Part shown: piece by piece, positions 43,740-51,194 of the stretch
Position numbering within the stretch: the first letter of the stretch is position 1
Layout of the letters: every line of letters begins with the position of its first letter
Assembly: GCA_024330945.1 (NCBI GenBank)
Contig: JANDJJ010000006.1
Location: forward strand, 1-51,194
Origin: Nitrospira sp.
GTDB lineage: Bacteria > Nitrospirota > Nitrospiria > Nitrospirales > Nitrospiraceae
Direction: 5' to 3'
DNA: 51,194 nucleotides
Translations under genes and position numbers: made by a program
Notes under the pieces: model-generated
Databases searched by the model: none
Told to the model about the DNA's origin: nothing
What the model saw: the letters and a program-made list of their open reading frames with translations, nothing else

Positions 43740-43790
43740 TCGTAGACACAGATCTTGCGTCGGTTCGCACCAGCCCCCCATAGAAGGCCC

Positions 43791-43825
43791 ATCGCCGCGC
43801 CCGTCATCAAGACGGGCGCGGCGAT
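43791..43825 (+). terminator. Strong hairpin after clpB
   Basis: A perfect 15-base stem (ATCGCCGCGCCCGTC with its complement) closes on ATCAA, 51 bases past the clpB stop. No U-run follows on either strand. It is the strongest hairpin noticed in the window. Confidence 0.65.
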
Positions 43826-43884
43826 CGAATCACGCTTCGCGGAGAAGGGGTCGTCCCCATAGGTGGTCAATCTCGGCTGATTTG

Positions 43885-43913
43885 TTGACAGGGGTTCACT
43901 CGGCACGTAGGCT
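43885..43913 (+). promoter_or_regulatory. Possible sigma-70 promoter of ndh
   Basis: A perfect TTGACA, 17 bases, then TAGGCT, which matches the -10 box at only 3 of 6. Transcription would start about 10 bases before the ATG, giving a leader just long enough for the GGGAGA ribosome site. Confidence 0.4.
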
Positions 43914-43929
43914 AGCCGGGAGACTATCT

Positions 43930-45288
43930 ATGACCCGCAAACAAGTCGTCATCATCGGAGGAGGATTCGGAGGACTCGCAGCAGCCCGCTCTCTGCGGCA
44001 GGCGGACGTGGTCCTCATCGACCGCACCAACCACCATCTCTTTCAACCGCTGCTGTATCAAGTCGCCGCCGCCGCCCTTCCGCCCGGCGACATCGCGTGG
44101 CCGTTCCGCACGATCTTCCGGTCGCGTCCGAACATCAGGATCGTCATGGACGAGGCGACGTCGATCGACCGATCCGATCGAAAGGTGCATTTGCAACACA
44201 GCCCCCCCCTTTTTTTTGACTGCCTGATCGTCGCTCCCGGTTCGCGCCACACCTATTTCGGCCGCCGGGAATGGGAATCGTTCGCGCCGGGCCTCAAGAC
44301 CATCGCCGATGCCATCCGTCTGCGGGAAAAACTGCTCCGCACGTTCGAAGAAGCCGAACGGGAACAAGCCGCGACCGGCACGCACCGTCCTCTGACCTTC
44401 ATCATCGTGGGTGGAGGTCCGACCGGCGTGGAGCTGGCCGGGGCCCTGGCAGAAATCGGGCGGAAGGCGATGGGGCCTGAATTTCCCTCGCTACGACTCG
44501 ATGACCTCTCCATCCTTCTTGTGGAAGGCGGCCCTCGCATTCTCCCGGGATTCGCCCCCGAGCTGTCGGCCAAAGCCGCCGCCTCGCTCGAACGCATGGG
44601 GGTCACGGTGAAGGTCAACAGCCCCGTCAGTGAGATCCGTGCCGACGGCGCGATGATCGGTAACGAATGGGTGCCCTCGACCAACATCATTTGGGCGGCG
44701 GGCAACAGAGCTTCTTCATTGGTGGACTCGCTCGGTGCCCCCCAAGACCCATCGGGGCGGGTGAAAGTCCGTCCCGACCTGACCGTTCCGGACGACCCAT
44801 GGATCTTCGTCATCGGCGACGCCGCCCATTGCGTGGGAGACAATGGCGCGCCACTGCCCGGCCTGGCTCCCGTCGCCATGCAACAGGGGCGCTACGTGGC
44901 AGCACTAATCGAGAAAAACATCCCTCCCGAGCGGCGCAAGCCGTTCATCTATAAAAACCGCGGCATCCTGGCCACCATCGGACGGGCGAGGGCAGTGGCG
45001 CAGTTCGGTCCGCTCCATCTGTCGGGCCTTTCGGCCTGGCTGATTTGGTGTTTCGCCCATATCTTTTTTCTCATCGGCATTCGCAACCGCATCCGCGTCA
45101 TCTCGGAGTGGATCTGGTTCTACCTTACATTCAAACCCGGCGCGCGGCTGATTTTTGACCAGCCAGATGAGCCGCGCCGCGACTCGCCGGCCAGTCCGTC
45201 GATGGACAAAACCGGGACTTCCCCTTCAAAACACCTCTCTCAGTTCTCTCGCCTTCACCTCGTCAAAAAAACAGCGAACGACGAGTGA
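43930..45288 (+). CDS. ndh: Type II NADH:quinone oxidoreductase (NDH-2)
   Basis: The 452-residue flavoprotein starts at ATG 43930 after GGGAGA. It has an FAD-binding Rossmann motif VVIIGGGFGGLAAARSL near the start, DRTNHHLFQPLLYQVAAAAL typical of NDH-2, a second NADH-binding motif FIIVGGGPTGVELAGALAEI, the FAD loop IFVIGDAAHC and LPGLAPVAMQQGRYVA at the quinone site, and a C-terminal hydrophobic stretch (SAWLIWCFAHIFFLIGI) for membrane attachment. It passes electrons from NADH to quinone without pumping protons. It is monocistronic and ends in a convergent hairpin. Confidence 0.92.
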   Translation: MTRKQVVIIGGGFGGLAAARSLRQADVVLIDRTNHHLFQPLLYQVAAAALPPGDIAWPFRTIFRSRPNIRIVMDEATSIDRSDRKVHLQHSPPLFFDCLIVAPGSRHTYFGRREWESFAPGLKTIADAIRLREKLLRTFEEAEREQAATGTHRPLTFIIVGGGPTGVELAGALAEIGRKAMGPEFPSLRLDDLSILLVEGGPRILPGFAPELSAKAAASLERMGVTVKVNSPVSEIRADGAMIGNEWVPSTNIIWAAGNRASSLVDSLGAPQDPSGRVKVRPDLTVPDDPWIFVIGDAAHCVGDNGAPLPGLAPVAMQQGRYVAALIEKNIPPERRKPFIYKNRGILATIGRARAVAQFGPLHLSGLSAWLIWCFAHIFFLIGIRNRIRVISEWIWFYLTFKPGARLIFDQPDEPRRDSPASPSMDKTGTSPSKHLSQFSRLHLVKKTANDE

Positions 45289-45392
45289 TCGCCGTCCTTA
45301 CACCTCCGTCGGGCGAGCCTTTTCAACAAGTGGGAACAGCAATGATCCCAAGAAAGGGAAGAGAAGGACTCCGGCCCTTTTCAAACATTTGA

Positions 45393-45421
45393 AGGAAGAC
45401 TGATAGAAGAATTGTCTTCCT
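45393..45421. terminator. Bidirectional hairpin between ndh and the 45438 gene
   Basis: Perfect 8-base arms AGGAAGAC and GTCTTCCT enclose 13 bases between two convergent genes. The position suits a shared terminator for both strands. U-runs are short. Confidence 0.5.
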
Positions 45422-45437
45422 AATGAGGTGCGGCCAA

Positions 45438-45863
45438 TTACCCGATCACGACCGGCCCGCCGTTGGCGTCGATGGTTTGATTGCGTTTGGCCAGTTTGCC
45501 GATCTTCCACTCTTTGTCGGACACTTCGAGTAACCGCCCTTTCATCGTGTAGAATGCACCCTGTGAAAACCGGATATGGTCCGGTTCCTTCATATCGAGT
45601 TGCAACAACACAGTCCCTGTGGCCGCCTCGGTCATCGAGACCTGCCGGGCCGTTTTGTTCAGGGCATAGGCCCGCCGCTCGTTGAACATCAGCGCACTGT
45701 CCACGATTTTGGCCAACATCCGTCCGTTTTCGTCAAACAGGGCGAAGTTGACCAACACAGCGCCGGTCGAAGGATGCCGGCTGATTTGGATGTGCGGCAC
45801 TCCGTCAATCATGATCGTGCCGTCTGAATTGCGATACAGATTGGAGCCGACTTCGATGTCCAT
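45438..45863 (-). CDS. Conserved-looking protein of unknown function
   Basis: The 141-residue product is soluble and beta-rich, with alternating patterns such as GSNLYRNSDGTIMIDGVPHI, GAVLVNFALFDENGRMLAKI and GTVLLQLDMKEPDHIRFSQG. There is no signal peptide or membrane segment. I recognise no family. It lies 67 bases after the small membrane protein gene, and may be cotranscribed with comM. Ribosome site is weak. Confidence 0.65.
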   Translation of the reverse strand: MDIEVGSNLYRNSDGTIMIDGVPHIQISRHPSTGAVLVNFALFDENGRMLAKIVDSALMFNERRAYALNKTARQVSMTEAATGTVLLQLDMKEPDHIRFSQGAFYTMKGRLLEVSDKEWKIGKLAKRNQTIDANGGPVVIG

Positions 45864-45930
45864 GGTCAGGCTTTCCGTTTCGGGTTTCAGGTTGGGATGG
45901 AAGACGCCGCATGCCGGCTGTTTGAAATGA

Positions 45931-46158
45931 TCAGGACTTTTTGATGCGATCGAGGATCAAGGCGACGCATCCCCCGAGCAATCCGCCCCCCATGATGGTC
46001 GTCAAGAGTTCCACGAGCTTCAGATCCCAGACGGACCCCTGTGCTTCCATGATTTCCCGGATGCCGCCTTGCACCATGATGACGGCCAGGGACATGGTCG
46101 CGCCGATGAAAAACCACCAGAGAAAGACTCGCAGAGTCGGAAACACGGAAGTCCTCAC
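45931..46158 (-). CDS. Small two-helix membrane protein coupled to comM
   Basis: The 75-residue product has two hydrophobic segments (VFLWWFFIGATMSLAVIMV, and LLTTIMGGGLLGGCVALIL) separated by a short polar loop and ends in a basic tail (DRIKKS). It starts with GTG at 46158, and GTGA overlaps the comM stop by 4 bases, so translation is probably coupled. I know no function. A GTG five codons later is an alternative start. Confidence 0.6.
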   Translation of the reverse strand: MRTSVFPTLRVFLWWFFIGATMSLAVIMVQGGIREIMEAQGSVWDLKLVELLTTIMGGGLLGGCVALILDRIKKS

Positions 46159-47684
46159 GCCTCCACATGACGGTCGAATGAACGATACTGCACGGCCTCG
46201 GCGATATGCACGGCGTCGATTGTATCAGACTCGGCCAGATCGGCAATGGTCCTGGCGACGCGCAGAATCCGTCCGTGCGCCCTCGCGGACAGCCGCAATC
46301 GGACCATGGCTTGCTCCAGGAGAGCTTGCGCCGTCTGATCCAGTGCACAATACCGTTTTAACTGGCGCGGCTTCAACTGAGCGTTCGTGTACATACCTTC
46401 ATGCTGATAGCGGCGGCGCTGGCGATCCCGAGCCGCCATCACTCGCGATCGGATCGCCGCCGATTTCTCGGCCGGCGGCACCTCCGTACGCAACTCCTGA
46501 ACCGGCACCGGAGGCACGTCCAGATGGATATCCAGCCGATCGAGCAAGGGACCGGACAGTTTGGAGCGATACCGACGCACTTGCATGGGTGAACAGACGC
46601 AGGGTCTGGTCCGATCTCCATAGTAGCCGCAAGGGCAGGGATTCATGGCCGCCACCAACATAAACCGCGCGGGATACCGGAGCGATCCACTGGCCCTGGT
46701 CAAAGTGACATGACCGTCCTCCAACGGTTGCCGCAACCCTTCCAAGACTCCACGTTTGAACTCCGGAGACTCGTCAAGAAACAGAACACCGTTATGAGCG
46801 AGCGAGACTTCCCCCGGCTTCGGCACCGTCCCTCCGCCGATGAGACCCGCATCGGAGATACTGTGATGGGGGGCGCGGAACGGGCGAGCCGTCAACAACG
46901 GACGTTCGGGAGCCAATTGCCCGGCGACACTATGCACGCGCGTGGTTTCGATCGCCTCGTCCAAATCCAACAGCGGAAGAATGGACGGCAAACGACGGGC
47001 CAACATGGTCTTGCCGGACCCGGGCGGACCGACCATCAACACATTGTGTCCGCCCGCCGCGGCCACTTCCAGAGCCCGTTTTGCGTGGTCCTGACCGCGG
47101 ACGTCGCTGAAGTCTTCCTCCTCCGCCGGCCTGACCGTTTCCAGCATGCCGCGGTCGAACACCATCGGAGAAATGAGGTGGCTTCCGCCGAGAAACTCCA
47201 CCGTTTGCGACAGCGTATGGACCGGGTATGCAGCGATGCCTTCGACCAACGCAGCTTCCGGACCGTTCTCGGCCGGCAGGACCAGATCGTACCCTTTGCG
47301 ACAGGCCAGGCCGAACGACAGTGCGCCCATGACCGGCTTCACCCGTCCGTCCAATGACAGCTCTCCGATCAGCACGCGACGCTGCAACAGCTCCTGGGAA
47401 ATCACTTCTTCGGCCACCAGAATGCCGACGGCGATCGCCAGATCAAGCCCTGATCCCTCCTTCTTGATGCCGGCCGGAGCCAAATTGACCGTGATGCGTT
47501 TGGCGGGAAAATGAAATCCGGAGTTTTTAAGCGCGGACCGGACCCGATCACGGCTTTCCCTGACCGTGGCATCGGGCAACCCGACGACCGAGAACTGAGG
47601 AAGGCCGCCTGAAATATCAACTTCGACGTCGACCAGGTGGGCATCAAGACCGACGAGAGCCGCACTCGTAACCTTGGCGAGCAT
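46155..47684 (-). CDS. comM: ComM/YifB, Mg-chelatase-like AAA+ helicase
   Basis: From ATG 47684 the protein has 509 residues with the ComM start MLAKVTSAALVGLDAHLVDV and SVVGLPDATVRESRDRVRSA, a Lon-like N-terminal domain (ITVNLAPAGIKKEGSGLDLA), Walker A VGPPGSGKTMLARRLPSIL, the RPFRAPHHSISDAGLIGGG block, a zinc-type Cys cluster (MNPCPCGYYGDRTRPCVCSP) and a C-terminal helical domain. ComM is a hexameric helicase that aids branch migration in natural transformation. The frame stays open further upstream, but the family start and 509-residue length favour this ATG. Confidence 0.94.
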   Translation of the reverse strand: MLAKVTSAALVGLDAHLVDVEVDISGGLPQFSVVGLPDATVRESRDRVRSALKNSGFHFPAKRITVNLAPAGIKKEGSGLDLAIAVGILVAEEVISQELLQRRVLIGELSLDGRVKPVMGALSFGLACRKGYDLVLPAENGPEAALVEGIAAYPVHTLSQTVEFLGGSHLISPMVFDRGMLETVRPAEEEDFSDVRGQDHAKRALEVAAAGGHNVLMVGPPGSGKTMLARRLPSILPLLDLDEAIETTRVHSVAGQLAPERPLLTARPFRAPHHSISDAGLIGGGTVPKPGEVSLAHNGVLFLDESPEFKRGVLEGLRQPLEDGHVTLTRASGSLRYPARFMLVAAMNPCPCGYYGDRTRPCVCSPMQVRRYRSKLSGPLLDRLDIHLDVPPVPVQELRTEVPPAEKSAAIRSRVMAARDRQRRRYQHEGMYTNAQLKPRQLKRYCALDQTAQALLEQAMVRLRLSARAHGRILRVARTIADLAESDTIDAVHIAEAVQYRSFDRHVEA

Positions 47685-47804
47685 GAAACAGACAGCCTTT
47701 CTCTCCCGACGGAGGCGGATTATAAAAGCCACGCAACACGGTTGCAAGAAACGGCCCGGCCGAACGATTTCTCGGGAATTCCTGGCTGCCGCTTTTGGAG
47801 TATA

Positions 47805-48467
47805 ATGCGCCCCATGTGCTGTCGGCACGCCAGATCGAAAGAACGGCGTCGAACGATCCTGCTTCAAGCGAAACGACGATCCTGGCCGCTGATCATGACA
47901 TACGTCTGGCTGGCTCTGTGCCCACCTTTCAAGGCGATCGCGTCCGCCGCCATATCGGTTCTCGAAAAAAACCGTCCGGTCTCCACACAGTCGGCCGGCA
48001 GAGCCGGCGCCCCCGTCGGGTCGGCCATGGCGGTGCTGGCGACGCTCGAGCGGGCCGGCGTCCTTCCACCGGAGGGGACCAAAGAAGCCGACCGCGTGAT
48101 TCGAGCCACCATCCAGATCCAGTCGCTGTTCATGAAGAGCGCCGACCCGGCCGTCCGAAACTTTTTGCAACGCGCCGTCGCGAGCAAAGCTGAACCCCGG
48201 ACGGAACAACGATTGGCGGAGTTCAAGGCGATGGGATGGACCGCAGAAGTGTTGGAAGCCCTCGCCGATGCCGCAACGGCCGCCTCGCCGGACGAGCTTC
48301 GGTTACTGTCGCCCGAACTCGCCTCATTCAACCTCTCGACAGAGGACTTTCAGCATTTCATGCAATTGATCAAGGACGGCGAGCGGGCCCTCGCTTCACA
48401 GGGACATACATTCAGCGGGATCTTTGCCGATCAACGCAAGATGATGCCGGGTTCGACGGCTCGATAA
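47805..48467 (+). CDS. Exported or membrane-anchored protein of unknown function
   Basis: The 220-residue product has a basic N-terminus (ARSKERRRTILLQAKRRSW) followed by a hydrophobic segment (PLIMTYVWLALCPPFKAIAS), then a soluble helical body with VIRATIQIQSLFMKSADPAV and LAEFKAMGWTAEVLEALADA. I recognise no domain. The start is uncertain: ATG 47805 follows GGAG closely, and ATG 47814 is in frame three codons on. TATAAT overlaps the first ATG. It diverges from comM across 120 bases and is followed by the Lrp-type gene after 107 bases. Confidence 0.65.
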   Translation: MRPMCCRHARSKERRRTILLQAKRRSWPLIMTYVWLALCPPFKAIASAAISVLEKNRPVSTQSAGRAGAPVGSAMAVLATLERAGVLPPEGTKEADRVIRATIQIQSLFMKSADPAVRNFLQRAVASKAEPRTEQRLAEFKAMGWTAEVLEALADAATAASPDELRLLSPELASFNLSTEDFQHFMQLIKDGERALASQGHTFSGIFADQRKMMPGSTAR

Positions 48468-48574
48468 GTGTCGCAAGCATGACGTTCCGGTTTTGCGTGC
48501 CGAATCGGCCGGAGTCTCAAATCGAGAAACCGGCCGCGAGACTTTCACCTGAACTGCACAGGAGGGACACAACC

Positions 48575-48811
48575 ATGGCGACCAAAGCCTATATTCTTAT
48601 CAAGGTCAAGGCCGGCAAGGCCAAAGACGTCGTCGCGGCGCTCAAACGGATTGCCGGCGTCGAACAGGCTCATTCCTGCTTCGGACGGCCAGACATTTTC
48701 GCGTTTATCAGCGTGCAAGACGAGCGCGCCCTTTCGGACGTCGTCATTTCAAAAATTCACACCATCGAAGGAGTTGAAGAAACCGATACGCACATCGTAG
48801 CGGAACCGTGA
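48575..48811 (+). CDS. Stand-alone Lrp/AsnC effector (RAM) domain protein
   Basis: The 78-residue protein is a lone RAM domain: AYILIKVKAGKAKDVVAALK, GVEQAHSCFGRPDIFAFISV and VISKIHTIEGVEETDTHIV. The helix-turn-helix of full Lrp/AsnC regulators is missing. Such proteins form oligomers that bind amino acids or similar ligands and may modulate full-length Lrp proteins. GGAGGGAC lies 6 bases before the ATG, a strong site. It is 107 bases after the unknown exported gene. Confidence 0.85.
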   Translation: MATKAYILIKVKAGKAKDVVAALKRIAGVEQAHSCFGRPDIFAFISVQDERALSDVVISKIHTIEGVEETDTHIVAEP

Positions 48812-48887
48812 TTCGCTCGACGTCTTGATCAGCGTCGAGGTCGTGTTCCCCTTGGGACACGCGACCACCCTGTCCGGCGCATCATCG

Positions 48888-49904
48888 TCAAGAATCCGGC
48901 AGCGACACGGGCACGCCGTTTAACTCCGCAGATCGATAGCAGGCATCGGCGATCTCAACAGCGCGACAGCCGTCTTCGCCTGTGATGGGCATCGGCGAGC
49001 CCTCGGCAATCGATTGCAGAAACGCCCGGAGCGTGAAGAGGACCGTTTGAGAAGGAGGATGTTCCTGCTCTTCCCGTTCCCCCCCGAGACCGGTCCAACG
49101 AACCAGACGGCGCGGCCAATCCGCCCAGATCCGGCCCTGTGATCCGATCCATTCCACCGTTCCAACCCGCTCTCCCGTCACTCGCGCCACGTCCACGACA
49201 CAGGCTGTTCCCCCCTCTGTCGTCAGGTGGGCGGAGACGACCGTCTCAGGGGCATTCGCATGGAGCCGGTTCATCGTGCAGCAGACCTCGCGCACCTCTT
49301 CGCCCGTCAGGTATCGGACCAAATCGAGCAGATGCACTCCAATCTCCAGCAAAGCCCCTCGTCCGCCGTATCCTTGAGCATGATCGGCCCTGTTGTCTTT
49401 CACTTCAATGTGCGTGATCAGATGCAGCCGCTCCGATCGACCGAGACGCTCCTTTCGAGCACGAACTCCTTGAATGGCGGCGTCGAACCGCAAAGTCTGG
49501 GCCGTCATCAACGGCACGGCCGCTTGCCGAGCCAGAGACACCATGGCCCGCGCCTCCGCTCCTGAGACAGCCAAGGGTTTTTCGATCAACAAGGGTTTGC
49601 GAGCCTGCACCGCCAAACGACAAATTTCGGGAGTCAAGACCGGCGGCACGACGGCAATCACGACGTCAACCATGGGATCGGCCACCAGAGCCTCTACCCG
49701 GCCATACATCGTGACCGAGTGTGTGCCGGGCAGGTCCAGCCCTTGATCCGGGTGCCGCCGGCAGACCGCCCTTAGAACAGCAGACGGAATGTCCTGGACA
49801 ATATGCCGAGCATAGCGAATTCCGTGTCGTCCGGCGCCGATCAGTCCGATGCCGATCGGTTCGCCGCTACCGAGCGGCTCATGGCGCTGAGCCCCTTCCA
49901 ACAT
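48888..49904 (-). CDS. Gfo/Idh/MocA-family oxidoreductase
   Basis: The 338-residue enzyme has an N-terminal NAD(P)-binding fold (IGIGLIGAGRHGIRYARHIV, residues about 17-36), DVVIAVVPPVLTPEICRLAV, and the family's EKPLAVSGAEARAMVSLA motif with the catalytic Lys. The C-terminal half has the conserved DLVRYLTGEEVREVCCTM segment and a GRIWADW turn. Substrate is probably a sugar or sugar derivative, not predictable from sequence. It is monocistronic, divergent from the dienelactone-hydrolase-like gene. A GGGGGG stretch precedes the ATG. Confidence 0.88.
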   Translation of the reverse strand: MLEGAQRHEPLGSGEPIGIGLIGAGRHGIRYARHIVQDIPSAVLRAVCRRHPDQGLDLPGTHSVTMYGRVEALVADPMVDVVIAVVPPVLTPEICRLAVQARKPLLIEKPLAVSGAEARAMVSLARQAAVPLMTAQTLRFDAAIQGVRARKERLGRSERLHLITHIEVKDNRADHAQGYGGRGALLEIGVHLLDLVRYLTGEEVREVCCTMNRLHANAPETVVSAHLTTEGGTACVVDVARVTGERVGTVEWIGSQGRIWADWPRRLVRWTGLGGEREEQEHPPSQTVLFTLRAFLQSIAEGSPMPITGEDGCRAVEIADACYRSAELNGVPVSLPDS

Positions 49905-50083
49905 CTTATCCCCCCCTTTCTATAAGAGGAGTTGCACCGATCAGACACACAGCGGCTCGATGGTGCCATCCATGCAAGACCATCCACGCCAACCATGGCA
50001 CAAACGGACGCCGAAGGCGAGAGAAACCACACAGAACCGACGAATGAGAGACAATCCCCGCAAACTTTCGTCTCGGGAGTGCG

Positions 50084-50113
50084 TTGACAATCCGGCAAAC
50101 GGCTCCCTATATT
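50084..50113 (+). promoter_or_regulatory. Sigma-70 promoter giving a probably leaderless transcript
   Basis: A perfect TTGACA, 18 bases, then TATATT (5 of 6). The -10 box ends 7 bases before the ATG at 50121, so transcription should start at or one base before the start codon. No ribosome site lies in those bases. This fits a leaderless mRNA, unless the true start codon lies further downstream. Confidence 0.65.
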
Positions 50114-50120
50114 CGATCAC

Positions 50121-50924
50121 ATGACCGCAACCACTCACACGGCGCCCTTCACGCTGCAACAAATCGGCACGGGAACCGCGCGGTTCCCCAGCGGCGTGCC
50201 CATTCCCACCCACACCGACCAAATGGTCGATCCCTATTTCCGCACAAGGATGCCAAAGGAACATCAGGTCGAATGTCTCTTATTCTGGCCGCAGGAAAAA
50301 GGAACCTATCCGGGCATTGTGTTGCTTCATGACTGGTGGGGCCTGACCGGCCAAATGAAGGATCTGGGCGCCCGTCTGGCCTGCGAAGGCTACATGGTCA
50401 TCGTCCCCAACCTCTATGGCCGACTGGGGGGCATGGTGACCGCCAACGACGATGTAGCCGCAGCCCTGGCTGAGCGACAAGATCCATCGCTGGTCCTGAC
50501 AGACATCAATTCCTGCTGCGAATATCTCAACACCCGCACCATTGCCAAGCGCAATGAACACGCCGTGGTGGGCTATGGCATGGGCGGCTCCTACGCCCTG
50601 CAGTTCGCCTGCCACCGCAAACGACTGAGAGCAGCGGTGTCTTACTATGGCTCCCTGCCGCAACCGCCCGGTGAGCTAGCGAAGAATCTCGTGGCACCCG
50701 TGCTGGTTCACCAGGCCGGCAAACAGCCGCCCTCAGCCGAGGAACTGGAAACATTGCGCGCCGCTGCCATCGAGCAGAGCAAGCAGGTGGAAATTTACCA
50801 CTATGCGGACGCCGCTCGCGGATTTTGCAATGATGCCAGGGCTGATCTGTACAGAGCCGACGACACGGCGCTCGCCTGGGAACGGACCGCACGATTTCTC
50901 AAAACCTGCTTTCAAGGGACATGA
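50121..50924 (+). CDS. Dienelactone-hydrolase-fold protein lacking the catalytic triad
   Basis: The 267-residue protein has the dienelactone hydrolase framework: PGIVLLHDWWGLTGQMKDLG (residues 64-83), ARLACEGYMVIVPNLYGRLG and the nucleophile-elbow region AVVGYGMGGSYALQFACHR. The nucleophile (Cys in the family, GxCxG) is Gly153, the strand where the acidic residue follows reads VLVHQAGKQPP with no Asp, and the usual His-Gly-Phe is Arg233-Gly-Phe (ADAARGFCND). It therefore looks like a non-hydrolytic member. It has a leaderless-type promoter and overlaps the next gene by 4 bases (ATGA). Confidence 0.8.
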   Translation: MTATTHTAPFTLQQIGTGTARFPSGVPIPTHTDQMVDPYFRTRMPKEHQVECLLFWPQEKGTYPGIVLLHDWWGLTGQMKDLGARLACEGYMVIVPNLYGRLGGMVTANDDVAAALAERQDPSLVLTDINSCCEYLNTRTIAKRNEHAVVGYGMGGSYALQFACHRKRLRAAVSYYGSLPQPPGELAKNLVAPVLVHQAGKQPPSAEELETLRAAAIEQSKQVEIYHYADAARGFCNDARADLYRADDTALAWERTARFLKTCFQGT

Positions 50925-51194
50925 CGATCCGTCTCCTTCCTGCATGGAATGTGACGATGCACGGAACGGGTTTTCCAAACCGACGTACCATCATCGGCAT
51001 CCTGACGGACATCAGCATCCTCACGGCGGCTGTTATCGTATGTTGTCTGACACCGTCGGCCTCCACAGCCGCTGACGATGTTTCGCCGGCGGCCTTGTTC
51101 GACATCGTATCCGGTCACGCAGCCCAACTCGCCTCACTCGATTCGAACGCCGCCGCCACAACGCTCTTCATCTCAACGATCGGCCCTTCGCTCG
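50921..51194 (+). CDS. Exported protein of unknown function (3' end outside window)
   Basis: The frame starts at ATG 50921, overlapping the previous stop as ATGA, and stays open for 91 codons to the window edge. A second ATG at 50957 is an alternative start. A hydrophobic stretch (ISILTAAVIVCCLTPSASTA) looks like a signal peptide with cleavage near STAA/DDV. The visible mature part (PAALFDIVSGHAAQLASLDS) matches no family I know. Translational coupling suggests it works with the dienelactone-hydrolase-fold protein. Confidence 0.6.
   Translation, partial: MTIRLLPAWNVTMHGTGFPNRRTIIGILTDISILTAAVIVCCLTPSASTAADDVSPAALFDIVSGHAAQLASLDSNAAATTLFISTIGPSL

Noticed and set aside
47685-48209. Upstream extension of the comM frame
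   Set aside because: It crosses the divergent gap and runs antisense to the 47805-48467 gene; the family start MLAKVTSAALVGL at 47684 is clear.
49963-50001. Inverted GTGCCAT / ATGGCAC in the divergent gap before the dienelactone-hydrolase-like gene, first read as a sigma-54 site
   Set aside because: Neither half has a TTGC element at the right spacing. It could be an operator, but there is too little to support that.
1-51194. CRISPR arrays, insertion sequences, prophage or defence systems
   Set aside because: No regular direct repeats, transposase or phage-type genes, or defence-type nucleases were found on either strand.

Overview
The window is a large, almost complete flagellar and basal-body gene cluster followed by a mixed housekeeping segment. 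Nearly everything from 1 to about 40950 is on the minus strand. High GC, a sigma-54/sigma-28 flagellar hierarchy, polar placement genes flhF/flhG, a FlgJ without a muramidase domain and no LPS- or sporulation-type genes suggest a Gram-negative, polarly flagellated bacterium. The overall style recalls Nitrospirota (Nitrospira-like), but that is inference from memory of gene order, not a search result.

Region by region, in transcription order on the minus strand: (a) 39972-36316 carries a glrK-qseG-glrR type module (membrane histidine kinase, outer-membrane lipoprotein, sigma-54 response regulator). (b) 35986-36061 is a plus-strand tRNA-Thr(UGU) with its own promoter. (c) 35492-29061 holds a stand-alone NtrC-type regulator, then an operon of a periplasmic TPR protein, a soluble PAS kinase (FlrB/FleS type) and an NtrC-type regulator (FlrC/FleR type). 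(d) 28882-21461 is flgB-flgC-fliE-fliF-fliG-(REC)fliH-fliI-fliJ-motE: rod, MS ring, switch and export ATPase complex. (e) 21295-17185 is fliK-flgD-flgE (hook and hook length). (f) 16882-6319 is fliL-M-N-O-P-Q-R-flhB-flhA-flhF-flhG-fliA: switch, export gate, polar placement and sigma-28. (g) 6073-1 is flgF-flgG-flgA-flgH-flgI-flgJ-flgM-flgN (partial): distal rod, P and L rings, anti-sigma factor and chaperone. Flagellin, cap, hook-associated, stator and chemotaxis genes are not in the window.

The blocks (c, second operon), (d), (e), (f) and (g) each have a sigma-54 -24/-12 site directly upstream, and flgM has a sigma-28-type site. This gives a readable circuit: NtrC-type regulators with sigma-54 switch on structural genes plus fliA, and FliA then activates flgM and late genes outside the window.

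The most unusual gene is fliH at 23956-24999: a complete phospho-receiver domain with all key residues is fused in frame to the FliH export-ATPase regulator. It suggests direct phospho-signal input to flagellar type III export. Other points of interest are a GlrR-type regulator whose GAFTGA loop reads GAFTSA, an FlhF with an altered G3 motif, and a dienelactone-hydrolase-fold protein that has lost its catalytic triad and appears to be translated from a leaderless mRNA.

From 40954 to the end: clpB (+), a type II NADH dehydrogenase (+), two small unknown genes and comM (-), an unknown exported protein (+), a stand-alone Lrp/AsnC effector domain (+), a Gfo/Idh/MocA oxidoreductase (-), the dienelactone-hydrolase-like protein (+) and a partial exported protein (+). 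I saw no transposases, prophage, CRISPR arrays or long DNA repeats.
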